A stretch of 50,000 nucleotides of DNA from Symbiodinium natans (taxonomy: Eukaryota; Sar; Dinophyceae; Suessiales; Symbiodiniaceae). The notes beneath the pieces were generated by a model, which saw nothing but the letters and a program-made list of their open reading frames with translations, was not told the origin of the DNA and ran no database searches. A program made the position numbers and the translations under genes. This document shows, piece by piece, positions 9,130 to 18,985 of the stretch (position 1 is its first letter; every line of letters begins with the position of its first letter). Location: positions 1 through 50,000 of the forward strand of contig CAJNDS010000447.1 of NCBI GenBank assembly GCA_905221605.1, in the 5' to 3' direction.

Positions 9130-9535
9130 CACGCCAAAAACCTTTAAATCCCTAAACCTATAGAACCTATATAAACCCTAAACTCGAAATCCCTAAACCC
9201 CTAAACCCTACCCTACATTCCTGAATTCCGAATCCCGAAACCCTAAACCCTTAAACCCCTAATCAATAAATCCCTAGAGCCCTAAATCCCAGAACCCTAA
9301 ACCACGAAACCCTAAACCCTGCACCTTAAGCTTGAAAGGGTGTTCAGGGTCCCCCTAAACCCCCAACCCCAAGAACTTCAGCCCTGAACTCTGAACTACC
9401 AAGCCCAGCAAATCCCGGAAAACCCTCAACCCTCAACCAAACTCTGAACCCCAAACCCCAACACCCAATCCCTAAACTCTAAACCTAAACCCGAACCCCT
9501 AAACCCTAAACCCGAAACCCTAAACCCTAAACCCA
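9130..9535 (-). repeat. Highly degenerate CCCTAAA region
   Basis: C-rich telomere-like units broken by substitutions and indels. With the array at 8525-9115 it makes a G-to-C orientation switch at about 9116-9130. Confidence 0.8.
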
Positions 9536-9634
9536 AAAAAAAACGGTCGTTGGGCGTCATCACGCCGGAAAGTTTCCCCGGCAGCGACATGGCTCGCAGC
9601 CCCCGCGGAGGGGGGGATGCCTGAAGGACCGGCA

Positions 9635-9832
9635 GGGTTTAGGGTTTAGGGTTTAGGGTTTAGGGTTTAGGGTTTAGGGTTTAGGGTTTAGGGTTTAGGG
9701 TTTATGGTTTCGGGTTTAGGGTTTAGGGTTTAGGGTTTAGGGTTTCGTAGGGTTTAGGGTTTAGGGTTTAGGGTTTAGGGTTTAGGGTTTAGGGTTTAGG
9801 GTTTAGGGTTTAGGGTTTAGTCTAGGGATTCG
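9635..9832 (+). repeat. TTTAGGG array
   Basis: About 28 heptamers with a short internal interruption (TTTCGTAGGG near 9745). Confidence 0.95.
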
Positions 9833-9889
9833 GGTTTACAGTAAGTAGGGATTCAGGGATCCCTAGACACTGAACCCTATGCCGGTACA

Positions 9890-10150
9890 CCCCAAACCCC
9901 AAAGCCTAAACCCTAAACCCTAAACCCTAAACTCTTAAACCCTAAACTACCCTAAATAGCCTAGGCACCCCTGCGTAAACCCTAAAACTAAACCCTAAAC
10001 ACCAAGCCTGAACTCTAAAAGCCCTAAACCCTAAACCCTAAACCCTAAACCCTAAACCCTAAACCCTAAACCCTAAACCCTAAACCCTAAACCCTAAACC
10101 CTAAACCCTAAACCCAAACGGGTTTAGGGTTTACGGTCCTAAACCCTAAA
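9890..10150. repeat. CCCTAAA array with tail-to-tail inversion
   Basis: C-rich units at 9890-10115 include about 14 perfect heptamers at 10021-10113. They meet a short G-rich block (GGGTTTAGGGTTTA, 10121-10134) through CCAAACG. C-rich units resume at 10139. Confidence 0.9.
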
Positions 10151-10264
10151 GCCGATACCGCAGCTCCAGGAGGTTTTGTTCCCTCAAAACCCCCCATGTG
10201 GTACCAGAGAGCTCGGCAAGCTTCAGGTTTTGGGCTTCGGGCTTTTGGGGCGGAGTTTAACCGT

Positions 10265-10365
10265 AGACTTTAGGGTTTAGGGTTTGGGGCCTGGGGTCTA
10301 GGATGTATAGGGTTTAGGGTTTACGGTTCAGGATTTGGGGTTTAGGGTTTAGGGTTTTGGGTTTG
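10265..10365 (+). repeat. Degenerate TTTAGGG array
   Basis: TTTAGGG and TTTGGGG units with insertions. Confidence 0.85.
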
Positions 10366-10439
10366 AAGAAATGGGTTTGCGGGCTTCTGCACTTACAGCC
10401 TGGGGCTTGTAGGGCACCAAGTCCTGGACGAACCTACAA

Positions 10440-10992
10440 CATCCTAAACCCTGAACCCAAGACCTTGACCCTAAACCCTAAACCCTGAACCCTAAACCCT
10501 AAACCCTAAACCCTAAACCCTAAACCCTAAACCCTAAACCCTTGGCCCCCAAGCATCCTTCAGCCCCACCCGCCCCTGGCCTCCGACGTCTTGGGACGTG
10601 GCTTCGCGCACGCGTCGCTTGTGCAAAAAGCAGCGGCCGCTCCGTGAACGCGGGAGAGGGTATACAGAGTTCATTTAGACCCTAAACCCTAAACCCTACA
10701 CCCTAAACCCCTAGACCCTAAATCCTAACCCTTAACCCTAACCCCTAAACCCTAAACCCTGTACAGCATGAAAGGCAACACCCTGTCTTGATCTTAAGCC
10801 CTACACCGATCTAAGCTGCCAGTGCACGCGGAGGCTAACCCATGAGATGCAGTCACCACAGACCCCGCCACCATCCAGCCCTAAACCCTAAACCCTAAAC
10901 CCTAAACCCTAAACCCTAAACCCTAAACCCTAAACCCTAAACCCTAAACCCTAAACCCTAAACCCTAAACCCTAAACCCTGAACCCTAATCC
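10440..10992 (-). repeat. Three CCCTAAA arrays
   Basis: Arrays at 10440-10542, 10678-10760 and 10879-10992, the last with about 15 nearly perfect heptamers. They are separated by about 115-135 bp unique GC-rich segments with no recognised gene. Confidence 0.95.
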
Positions 10993-11100
10993 TCTCCACA
11001 AGGCTTTCTCTGCCACGGGCAAGTCGGAGGCTATGGGTTTGAGGATGTAACGAACGTAGAGATACACCGCTCATTAGGATCGGAGTGTAAGCTCAGCTAA

Positions 11101-11196
11101 AGGGTTTAGGTTTTAGGGTTTTAGGGTTTAGGGTTTAGGGTTTAGGGTTTAGGGTTTAGGGTTTAGGGTTTAGGGTTTAGGGTTTAGGGTTTAGGG
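11101..11196 (+). repeat. TTTAGGG array
   Basis: About 13 heptamers, perfect after the first two. Confidence 0.95.
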
Positions 11197-11226
11197 AGAC
11201 CAAAGAGTAGCCTGGGATTTAAGAAA

Positions 11227-11273
11227 GGGTACCCTTTTTGGTTTACAGGGGCCTACAAGGGAACCCAAAGCCT
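11227..11273 (+). repeat. Family D element 5' fragment
   Basis: GGGTACCCTTTTTGG, then GGGGCCTACAAGGGAACCC. The A-tract and CCTAGTAG tail of full copies are absent. Confidence 0.6.
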
Positions 11274-11396
11274 ATCTTGGAATGAGTGATATATTGAACC
11301 AATGTTAAGTCATGGAGGTAGAACACAAAGTTTGAGACTTGCAGGGTTTAAGGCTTTGGAATTCAGGGTTTAGGGCTTGGTTTTGCAGGGTCTAAG

Positions 11397-11515
11397 TTGG
11401 CATGTTCTCCCTTATACTAGCAGTCCCTAAAGGGATTATAGTACACCCAATTACAATCCCAAAAAAAGGCCCTAAACCCTAAACCCTAATGTTAGTATAA
11501 CGGAGAACATCCCAA
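11397..11515. mobile_element. MITE-like element TIR-A, copy 2, right arm interrupted by CCCTAAA
   Basis: The left end TTGGCATGTTCTCCCTTATA pairs with the right end (TATAACGGAGAACATCCCAA). Between ACAATCCC (11460) and TTAGTATAA the expected right-arm sequence (about CTATTACGGACTGC in copy 4) is replaced by an A-run and about three CCCTAAA units (11469-11490). Confidence 0.75.
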
Positions 11516-11534
11516 AATGGGACTCCTCAAGCTA

Positions 11535-11622
11535 CCCTTAACCCTAAAACCTAAAACCCTAAACCCTAAACCCTAAACCCTAAACCCTAAACCCTAAACC
11601 CTAAACCCTAAACCCTAAACCT
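11535..11622 (-). repeat. CCCTAAA array
   Basis: About 11 heptamers, perfect in the centre. Confidence 0.95.
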
Positions 11623-11715
11623 TCCCGAGGTCGAAGGTAGGGCTTTGGGGTTGGATGGTGCGAGGCCTGCTGCAGCGTTGAGTGACGGGAGGATGCGGGT
11701 TGCCAGGCAGGGAAG

Positions 11716-12115
11716 GGGTTTAGGGTTTAGGGTTTAGGGTCTAGGGTTTAGGGTTTAGGGTTTAGGGTTTAGGGTTTGGGGTTTGGGGTTTGGGGTTTGG
11801 GGTTTGGGGTTTGGGGTTTGGGGTTTGGGGTTTGGGGTTTGGGGTTTGGGGTGTGGGGTGTGGGGTTTGGGGCTTAGGGTTGGTTTAGGGGTTTATTAGG
11901 GGTTTAGTAGGGTGTAGGGGTGTAGGGTGTAGGGGTGTAGGGGTTTAGGGGCTTAGGGGCTTAGGGGCTTAGGGGTTTAGGGGTTTAGGGGTTTAGGGGT
12001 TTAGGGGTTTAGGGGTTTAGGGGTTTAGGGGTTTAGGGGTTTAGGGGTTTAGGGGTTTAGGGGTTTAGGGGTTTAGGGGCTTTGACGTTTTGGGGGTTTA
12101 GGGTTTAGGGGCTGT
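11716..12115 (+). repeat. Telomeric array with three homogenised variant blocks
   Basis: TTTAGGG (11716-11775) is followed by an almost pure TTTGGGG block (11776-11870). After a short mixed zone comes an almost pure 8-bp TTTAGGGG block (11940-12078). Unit length and sequence change block by block. Confidence 0.95.
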
Positions 12116-12129
12116 GGGGCTTTAGGATT

Positions 12130-12720
12130 CACAGGCCCATTTTTGGAACCCTAGACCAAAAATAGAAACAAAACAAGCTAATGGACATCCCCAAAAAACC
12201 AACAACTTTGATCAGGAAAGCATCGCCCGAAATCCTGTGCATATATATATATATATGTAGGTTTAGGGATTTGGGTTTAGGGTTAGGGCTCGTTCTCATC
12301 TGGCGTTCAGTTGCCTTCAGATGGGTGATTTCATGTCCGGTGAGACGTCCATGGAGACCCACATGTTCCACTGGATGTCGGAATGGCTTGGGGTTGAGGG
12401 TGTATGGTTTACAGGGTTTAGGGAACAGGCGAATCAAAAGAGCAAATAATCTCGCTTTGGTGGGGTAAAAAAGGTGGGAATGCTAAATCCTTTATAGTCA
12501 AGTTAATAAGTAAAGTTATGGGTGATACATTTACTGGAGTGTTTCCCAAAGAGCTATTAATCAAAAATACAAATATTAGCGCTCATCTTCACTTGTTCTC
12601 GATCATGTATTGTAGATGTGTTTTAAGGGTTTAGGGGTATTAAGGGTAGGGTAAGGTTTGGCAACCCTTCTGCCAGTGGCGAGCTGGTTTCCTGTTGAAG
12701 ACCCAGACCGAGAAAGTGGT
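12130..12720. other. Island of mostly unique DNA
   Basis: It includes an (AT)n run at 12241-12256, a short telomere-like stretch (12257-12290) and AT-richer DNA at 12465-12630. The overlapping frames 12129-12437 (-) and 12181-12468 (+) have no recognisable product. Confidence 0.5.
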
Positions 12721-12724
12721 AACT

Positions 12725-12785
12725 CTAAACCCAAAAATCTAAACCCTAAAACCCTAAAACCCTAAGCCCTAAACCCTAAACCCTA
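12725..12785 (-). repeat. CCCTAAA array
   Basis: Degenerate at the left (CCCTAAAA octamers) and regular at the right. Confidence 0.9.
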
Positions 12786-13225
12786 ACCAAACACGGGGGA
12801 TTCGGGGTTCTCAAATCGTGCGGTCCCTACGGCCGTACACTGGCTTACGCACATGGGTGAGCGCCTGGGAACCGAACATCAATCTGCAAGAACTGAGGTG
12901 GTTCGTTGGCCCTTTGCAGTGTTTATAGCAATAGAGGGATTAGGGCCACGGAGCTTTGTTGAAGCTCGTTCCGATATCTTTTTGAGTAACCCTTTATCCC
13001 CAAAATTCTAAGTTCGCCTGCCAGTGATGTAGAGTTAGAGCAGAGGGCCTCCGAGCATTAACTGCACCAGGCAGAACGACAAACCTTTGGAAAGTCGTGG
13101 GTGCCTGTATGATGGAACGTGCCTGCTGAAACTCTAGATTCCGCCATCTTTGCCCCAAGCGTGGAACGCAACATCTTCGTCCACACCTTGCTCTTTACAG
13201 GATACAAAACACGCCCTGATAGATA
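12786..13225. other. Non-repetitive island, no gene recognised
   Basis: About 440 bp between C-rich arrays. No long frame, tRNA or inverted-repeat element was found by eye. Confidence 0.5.
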
Positions 13226-13600
13226 CAACCCTAAACCCCAAACCCCAAACCCTAAACCCTAAACCCCAAACCCCAAACCCCTAAGCCCTAAAACCCTGAA
13301 ATCCCCGAACTACTAGCTACTCGGGCTTCACTGTCAGAAGCTCAGGGACGGCCTCAGTGGAATGCAACACAGGCCCGGAACGAAGCGAACGCACCCTAAA
13401 CCCTAAACCCTAAACCATAAACGCTAAACCCTAAAGGATCTCTACACAAGCTTCCAAGAAGCACCATAACTTCCAACGCAGGACAGGCCGAAGGGAGCAG
13501 GTTCAGATCGGCCCCACAACGCCCGATGATCAACGCGTCTGATACGGCCCGAACTAACCCTAAGCCCCAAGCCCTAAGCCCTAAGCCCTACACCCTCTAC
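13226..13600 (-). repeat. CCCTAAA cluster
   Basis: Blocks at 13226-13310 (mixed with CCCCAAA), 13393-13434 and 13556-13600 (CCCTAAG). Unique GC-rich segments of 80-120 bp separate them. Confidence 0.85.
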
Positions 13601-13668
13601 ATCCCAAACTCCATCAAAATCTCCAAACCCCGTCGGTGTTTTCGGATGAGCACGGCAAGTCGTCACTA

Positions 13669-14245
13669 GGGTTTAGGGTTTGGGGTTTAGGGTTTGGGGT
13701 TTAGGGTTTAGGGTTTAGGGTTTAGGGCTTAGGGGAGGCCGACACCCCGGAGGCTTGGCCAGGCCGCAGCTTCCCGGTGCTGAGGACGGGCCGGGTCTTT
13801 CTCATGCCCCCTTGGCTTGAGGTTTGAGGTTTTTAAGGTTGAGGGTTTGTTTAGGGTTTAGGGTTTAGGGCTTAGGGTTTAGGGTTTGGTGTTTGGTGTT
13901 TGGTGTTTGGGGTTTAGGGTTTAGGGTTGAAGTGTTAGGTTTTTAGGTTGTGTGTAGGTTTGAGGGTTTGAGGGTTTGAGGGTTTGAGGGTTTCAGGGTT
14001 TGAGGGTTTGAGGGTTTGAGGGTTTGAGGGTTTGAGGGTTTGAGGGTTTGAGGGTTTGAGGGTTTGACGGTTTGAGGTTTGAGGTTTGAGGTTTGAGGTT
14101 TGAGGTTTGAGGTTCGAGGTTCGAGGCTTTTAAGTTTAGGTGGGCCTAAAGCTTAGGGTTTAGGGTTTTAGGGCTTCGGCACGTAGGGAGGGAGTGATGT
14201 AAGGCTTCGGGCCTCACGCTTTAGGGGTTTAGGGTTTAGGGTAGT
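13669..14245 (+). repeat. Heteromorphic telomeric arrays with TTTGAGGG block
   Basis: TTTAGGG/TTTGGGG at 13669-13735 is followed by a unique segment, TTTAGGG and TTTGGTG units (13850-13925), a homogeneous 8-bp TTTGAGGG block (13963-14065), then 7-bp TTTGAGG (14066-14110). TTTAGGG fragments follow at 14150-14245. Confidence 0.95.
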
Positions 14246-14280
14246 AACTGGCACCGCTGGCTTATCAGGCAAATGCGGAT

Positions 14281-14880
14281 CTGAGTTTTTTTTCTGAAAT
14301 ATTTCTGAAAAAGTCTCTGATTGTTTTTCTGGTCTGTGAAAAGTTTCTGATTTATTTTCTGAATCTGCTTCGGCGTGAATTATGATTTTTCTGACAATGC
14401 TCCCCTAGGAGCGGGAGGTCAGAATTCAGAAACAAAATCAGAAATAATTCAGAAATACGCTGTATATACCATGCTTTTTCTGATTTCCCCTCCCCGTTCC
14501 CGATGCCCAGAAATTTCTGAAAAACATTCTGGTCCGGATGCCCGCCATGGGGCATGGAAAGTCAGAAAAGCATGGCATACACAGCACTTTTTTGATTTTT
14601 TTTTGAAATGCCCCCTCCAAAGCCCCAGGGGTTGGGGGGTGCGGGGGGCGGGGAGATCAGAATTCAGAAAAATCAGAAAAATAATTCAGAAATATGCTGT
14701 ATATACCATGGTTTTTCTGATTTTCCAGCCACTGGAGCGGGGATTCGGAATTTCTGAAAAAAAATGATCTTTTTCTAGCGCGAAGATTTTTAAGACTTTT
14801 TTCCAGAAATGTTTTTGGAGTCAGAGTTTTTTTTTCAGAAATCTTTTCAGAAATTTTTCAAAAATTGATTATTCCAGGTT
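14281..14880. repeat. TTCTGA/TCAGAA-rich tandem and inverted repeat region
   Basis: A motif of TCAGAATTCAGAAA, ATTCAGAAATA, CTGTATATACCATG and TTTTTCTGATTT occurs at 14419-14485 and again 238 bp later at 14657-14723. An inverted copy of its core (GAAAAGCATGGCATACACAGC) lies at 14564-14584. Short TTTCTGA words fill both flanks. Frames such as 14375-14767 begin at GTG and read only this repeat. Confidence 0.8.
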
Positions 14881-15071
14881 TTCTTCTGTAAGCCAGCTGA
14901 TGCCCGTCCCTAGTTTAGGGTACTATAGCCTGAATAGTTAGAATAGGCTTTTGGGGGCTAGTATACTGTATGTATATAGGGACGATGAAGGAAAAATATT
15001 TTTTATTCCGACCCCTGTAGTGTGTCTCAATGTTTTCCTGCAGGGCCGTCGGTCCACGACCTTCCTTTAAA
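14881..15071. other. Unique AT-leaning segment
   Basis: No feature recognised between the TTCTGA region and TIR-B. Confidence 0.4.
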
Positions 15072-15308
15072 GGGCAGTTTCATGGTCCCTTAGTACGGAC
15101 CCCTAAAAGCGGACCCCTTGTATACCCCTCATATTCCCTATACAAAGTAGGGCCGGCCCATACTTCAGAACCGTTTAAAGGAGGCAAGGGACCATATTAA
15201 GGGCCCTTGAGTCCTAAACCCTAAGCCCTAGGTCCTAAACCCTAAACCCTAAACCCTAAACCCTTTACAGGAGGTACGGGACCATAGTAAGGGCCCATGA
15301 AACTACCC
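15072..15308. mobile_element. MITE-like element TIR-B, copy 1, carrying a CCCTAAA array
   Basis: The left end GGGCAGTTTCATGGTCCC and the right end (GGGCCCATGAAACTACCC) are inverted copies. Near the right end a 37-bp arm segment occurs twice, at 15174-15210 and 15264-15300 (5 mismatches), with a telomeric array exactly between. Copy 2 (24437-24560) lacks the array and duplication. Confidence 0.8.
15211..15263 (-). repeat. CCCTAAA array inside TIR-B
   Basis: About seven heptamers with CCCTAAG and GTCCTAAA variants, flanked on both sides by the duplicated 37-bp element arm. Confidence 0.95.
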
Positions 15309-15349
15309 TGCGATTCCTCAGATCAGCTTCTGTTCTCGGGGTCCGGGCT

Positions 15350-15395
15350 CTAAGTTGCTAGCCTAACCGTTGCACCCCACGGATCGTAGGTTTAG
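15350..15395 (-). other. tRNA D-arm/A-box-like fragment
   Basis: Read on the - strand, GTGGGGTGCAACGGTTAGG followed by CTAGCAACTTAGAGC resembles the 5' half of a tRNA with a pol III A-box. No B-box with a proper T-arm follows, so it is not a complete tRNA. It could be a relic of a tRNA-derived SINE. Confidence 0.25.
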
Positions 15396-15465
15396 GGTTT
15401 AGGGTTTAGGGTTTACGGTTTAGGGTTTAGGGTTTAGGGTTTGGGGTTTAGGGTTTGGGGTTTCG
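15390..15465 (+). repeat. TTTAGGG array
   Basis: About 11 heptamers with TTTACGG and TTTGGGG variants. Confidence 0.95.
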
Positions 15466-15905
15466 GAGAAAACGTGATACTCGGGATTCAGCTCGAGAAC
15501 GTCTGCTGTGCTTGTTCTTGGCTGCCCACACTGCTGGAATCTGGACAACAAGCTAACACCCCAAACCCCTTGCAGGAACCCAATGTTTGGTACTTGGCTC
15601 GACGTGATTACAACTAACCTTGGGGTCGCCTTAAGGAGCCCCCCCGCCCCTTTCCCAGGATTTGTTCCGGCGCTGGGTCAGAACAGAAGTTTCGGGGAGC
15701 CCGTGGGGGGCCTCTTGCGGGCTATTTCTGGTTTCCTCTTGAACCCCCATGCACCCCGAAACCCTGAAATTTTGAATAGCGAGCCAGCTGCCCCTACCAG
15801 CCACAACCCCCAAAGCTACCCCAGCTTCTTTTGATGTGCACCCAGACCCTCAACCCTGAACCTGGTTGTTGGAGCTACTCTAGCAGGTCTGGTTCGTGCC
15901 CCTCA
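15466..15905. other. GC-rich island, no gene recognised
   Basis: A 108-codon + frame at 15508-15834 overlaps a 60-codon - frame. Its product shows no domain I recognise and ends in telomere-like coding (PRNPEILNSEP). It is probably a chance frame. Confidence 0.4.
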
Positions 15906-15908
15906 GCA

Positions 15909-16000
15909 AGCCCTAACCCCTGAACCCTAAACCCTAAAACCCCAACCTTTAAACCCTAAACCCTAAACCCAAAACACAAAAAGCCTAAACCCTAACAAGA
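15909..16000 (-). repeat. Degenerate CCCTAAA array
   Basis: CCCTAAA units are broken by CCCCAACC and CACAAAAAG inserts. Confidence 0.85.
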
Positions 16001-16067
16001 GCCCTGACTTCCCCCCAGTGAGAATATCCGGGGCTGCTGCGAAGGGGGTGAGCATCCTGGTCTTGTA

Positions 16068-16190
16068 GGGTTTAGGGTTTAGGGTTTAGGGTTTAGGGTT
16101 TAGGGTTTAGGGTTTAGGGTTTAGGGTTTAGGGTTTAGGGTTTAGGGTTTAGGGTTTAGGGTTTAGGGTTTAGGGTTTAGGGTTTAGGGC
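16068..16190 (+). repeat. TTTAGGG array, near-perfect
   Basis: About 17 consecutive perfect heptamers. Confidence 0.97.
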
Positions 16191-16441
16191 TTGGGCCTCA
16201 AGGCTTGCCACAGAAAGCCTCCGAAAAAATCTTTTGGGGTTTAGAAAGCTGATTCGGAATCCTGAAGAGTACCCCCCAGACAAAGTTTCAAACGGAATAG
16301 CGAGGTGGAGATTTTAAGCCACTGAATCAAGATGGCGAAACGCTGCTTGCGGGGCAGGGGGTTGTCAAGGCCGTTGAGGGCTGTGCCCTGAACCTTGACT
16401 AAGAAAGCCTTCAGTAATCCCTAAACTTGGTTAGGCTTTAG
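16191..16441. other. Unique segment
   Basis: GC-balanced DNA with no recognised feature. Confidence 0.4.
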
Positions 16442-16574
16442 GGTCTATATGAAGTAGGGTCTATTTTACTTTTTTGGTGAGTGTATATAAGGTTCCTTTT
16501 GAAAATTGGTGAGTGTATGTACCAGATGTCCGTTTAGGGGTACAAGAAATACATACCCTACTTCATATAGGGCC
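16442..16574. mobile_element. MITE-like element TIR-E
   Basis: The left end CTATATGAAGTAGGGT is perfectly inverted at the right end (ACCCTACTTCATATAG). Inside, GGTGAGTGTAT occurs twice. At about 130 bp it is non-coding. Telomere-like words abut both ends. Confidence 0.8.
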
Positions 16575-16860
16575 TAGGGTCTAGGGTTCAGGTCAGGGCT
16601 TAGGGTTTTAGAATAAGAGTTTAGGGTTTAGGGTTCAGGGTTTATGGGCTCTAAGGGGGGGGGGGGGGGGTGGGGCCCTGCAGCTACAAGCTGCGCATCT
16701 CTAGGATTTGGGGAGGAGCATTCGAGCCCCAGGGTCCTTCAACATTTGTGGGCTTGGGGCTTGGGGTTTGGGGTTTAGGGTTTAGGGTTTGGGGTTTAGG
16801 GTTTAGGGTTTGGGGTTTGGGGTTTAGGGTGTTAGGTGTTTAGGGCTTAGGGTTTAGGGT
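16575..16860 (+). repeat. TTTAGGG/TTTGGGG blocks with polyG
   Basis: Degenerate units at 16575-16650, a polyG run at about 16656-16671 and a second block of TTTGGGG/TTTAGGG at 16755-16860. Confidence 0.85.
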
Positions 16861-16980
16861 CCTGTTGCTTCAACCCTGAAGCGATAACTCGCGTCGGCCT
16901 TGATTTCCTCGCCGGAGAAGCGGAGCCTGGCATGCCTTCAGAGCGAGCGTTGAGGGGAAGGATTTCGGGGTGTCGGAAGT

Positions 16981-17034
16981 CCCTAAACCCTAAACCCTAA
17001 ACCCTAAACCCTAAACCCTAAACCCTAAACCCTG
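16981..17034 (-). repeat. CCCTAAA array
   Basis: Seven near-perfect heptamers. Confidence 0.95.
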
Positions 17035-17106
17035 AACCGCAGGAAGGTCGCGGCGCCGGACGTGCGACCCCCTCCCACAAAGGGCACGCTGCCGGCCGTG
17101 ATCTGT

Positions 17107-17330
17107 AGGGTTCAGGGTTCAGGGTTCAGGGTTTAGGGTTCAGGGTTCAGGGTTTAGGGTTTAGGGAAGGAATGCTCCTGACATCCGGGGGGGATCCTGA
17201 AGAAGCCTTTAGAGCGGTTCAAGGCTTAAGTTTAGGGTTTAGGGTTTAGGGTTTAGGGTTTTGGGTTTTGGGTTTTGGGTTTTGGGTTTAGGCTTTAGGC
17301 TTTAGGGTTTAGGGTTCAGGGTTTAGGGTT
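17107..17330 (+). repeat. TTCAGGG/TTTAGGG and TTTTGGG blocks
   Basis: 17107-17168 mixes TTCAGGG and TTTAGGG. 17231-17330 passes from TTTAGGG into TTTTGGG. Confidence 0.9.
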
Positions 17331-17835
17331 CGGTTTTGTTTGGGCCAGAATAAAGGGAGATTGGAAGGTCTGGGTTTATGAATCTCAGCGCACTCAGCAG
17401 CGAACTCTTTAAACCCCATTAGTCAGAAAATCCTGGGGCATTTTTTGTGCACTGATGAAAATATGTCTGGGTTGCATGCGTAATTACCACACCCGCCGAT
17501 GTTTCGTGAGGCATCGCATCAGTTTCTATTTTCTCGGACGTACAAACCCCTTTTTTTAAGGAGACCGTTGAAAGACGCATGGCTTCAGCACTTGCAGTCG
17601 CGTCACTGTCTCGTTGAGCCCCGGACGTCTCAGTTCAGGGTTTCGTGTTTTCGTGCTTGGTCTCGGATGTGTCTTGCTTCGGGCTTGCACTTCAGCTGTC
17701 GGGCTCAGGCGGGGCTTTTGTGATTCAGCCCCTAAACCCTCAACCCGAAACCAGTGCTTCCGGCTTGCAGCGCCGGTGTGGGCTAAGGGGCCTAGAGGGC
17801 CAGGATTCACATACGCCTGGCTTCGTAAAGGGTCC
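17331..17835. other. Unique island with short ATG frame
   Basis: An ATG frame at 17499-17723 (+, 74 codons) has a rather basic product with no domain I recognise. A - frame of similar length (17556-17810) overlaps it. A gene fragment cannot be excluded but is not supported. Confidence 0.3.
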
Positions 17836-17837
17836 AG

Positions 17838-17892
17838 GGTTTAGGGCTTGGGGCTTGGGGTTTAGGGTTTAGGGTTTAGGGTTTAGGGTTCC
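17838..17892 (+). repeat. TTTAGGG array
   Basis: About seven units with CTTGGGG variants at the left edge. Confidence 0.95.
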
Positions 17893-18140
17893 GGGCTCAG
17901 GGTTCCAGAGGGTTGAGGATTCAAGGCCTTGAGGTGGGACTTATACTGAACTTGAAAACCCCTGCGAAATTGTTTTTAGCTGTTCCTTAGGGACTACATT
18001 AAAACTTGTTTCCAAGTACCCCTAATAGTGGGTATTTAGAGTTCAAGGTTGAAGGTTTAAGGTTAGAAGTCAAGGGAGCAACCATCAGGCACGTAACAAT
18101 CCCCCCCCCCCCCCGCAACAAGCCCCTGAAAACGAAGACC

Positions 18141-18238
18141 CTCCTGGTTCTTAGTAGGGAAATAGGGCCCTATATATACCCTTTAAGGAATTTTACATAG
18201 GGTACCTCATTCCCTCATTCCCTACTGAGAACCTGGAG
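18141..18238. mobile_element. MITE-like element TIR-F, copy 1
   Basis: Ends CTCCTGGTTCTTAGTAGGGA and (inverted) TCCCTACTGAGAACCTGGAG match with two differences. The 98-bp element contains TAGGGCCCTATATATACCC and CATTCCCTCATTCCC. A second, right-truncated copy in the opposite orientation lies at 39552. Confidence 0.8.
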
Positions 18239-18695
18239 ATGTTGAAGCATGATGAAGAAACGGTGCACGGCAAAGCTTTACGTGTGCAAACCATGACCTC
18301 AACCCTCACTAACCCACACCCCTCATGGAGGCGAATCTTCCTAGTCAGCTTAAGCCCCGATCACCCCAAAGGCCCCAGCACTCAAAAGCCCTAAGCCCTA
18401 GTCACCCAAACCGCCCGCAATCCCAACCACCCTAAGCCCTCCAACCACCCACTCACCCTGAATCCGAAATCCCAAACCCTAAGCCCCAAAGCCTTTCCTG
18501 CCAAGTTCCTAAGCCCACCCCAAAACAAGGAAAACGGTACCACTGGGCCCGAATCCCTAAACTCTAAAAGCCGAAAGGTCCAGGCTAGGTTGGGCCCGTG
18601 ACACCCTTTGAGACCACATTCCTAAATATGAGTGTTTCGGGCTTAGTGTTTAGGATTTAGGTTGCCGGCTTCTTACAAAGGCCAATGAGGAAAAC
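18239..18695. other. Unique C-rich segment with degenerate telomere-like words
   Basis: Scattered CCCTAA-type words (CCCTAAGCC) occur without a regular array. No gene is recognised. Confidence 0.5.
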
Positions 18696-18696
18696 C

Positions 18697-18755
18697 CCTA
18701 AACCCTAAACCCTAAACCCTAAACCCTGAACCCTGAACCCTAAACCCTAAACCCT
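18697..18755 (-). repeat. CCCTAAA array
   Basis: About eight heptamers including CCCTGAA. Confidence 0.95.
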
Positions 18756-18865
18756 CTGCTCAGCTCCGCACAGCTCAGCCGTCTGGGCCTCGAAGGTCTT
18801 GAGGCTCTGATCCTGTCGCAGAGCATTGGCTTGGGGTTTTAGGGTTTAGGGTTTAGGGTGTTTCT

Positions 18866-18985
18866 ATGGGGTGTTTACGATATCAGGGGGTACCGATTTT
18901 GGGGGGGTCCCTGTAAGGGGACTCTATTATTCTATTTGGGGTATAAAAAGATGACCCCTATTTTGGGATACCCACATGGGGATGT
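18866..18985 (+). repeat. Dispersed repeat family G, copy 1
   Basis: A core GTCCCTGTAAGGGGACTC, then TATTCTATTTGGGG and TATAAAA (18907-18948) recurs at 37066-37104 with few changes. Both copies have a G-run just before GTCCCT. A weaker relative is at 30234-30320. Inverted ends are not clear. Confidence 0.6.
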
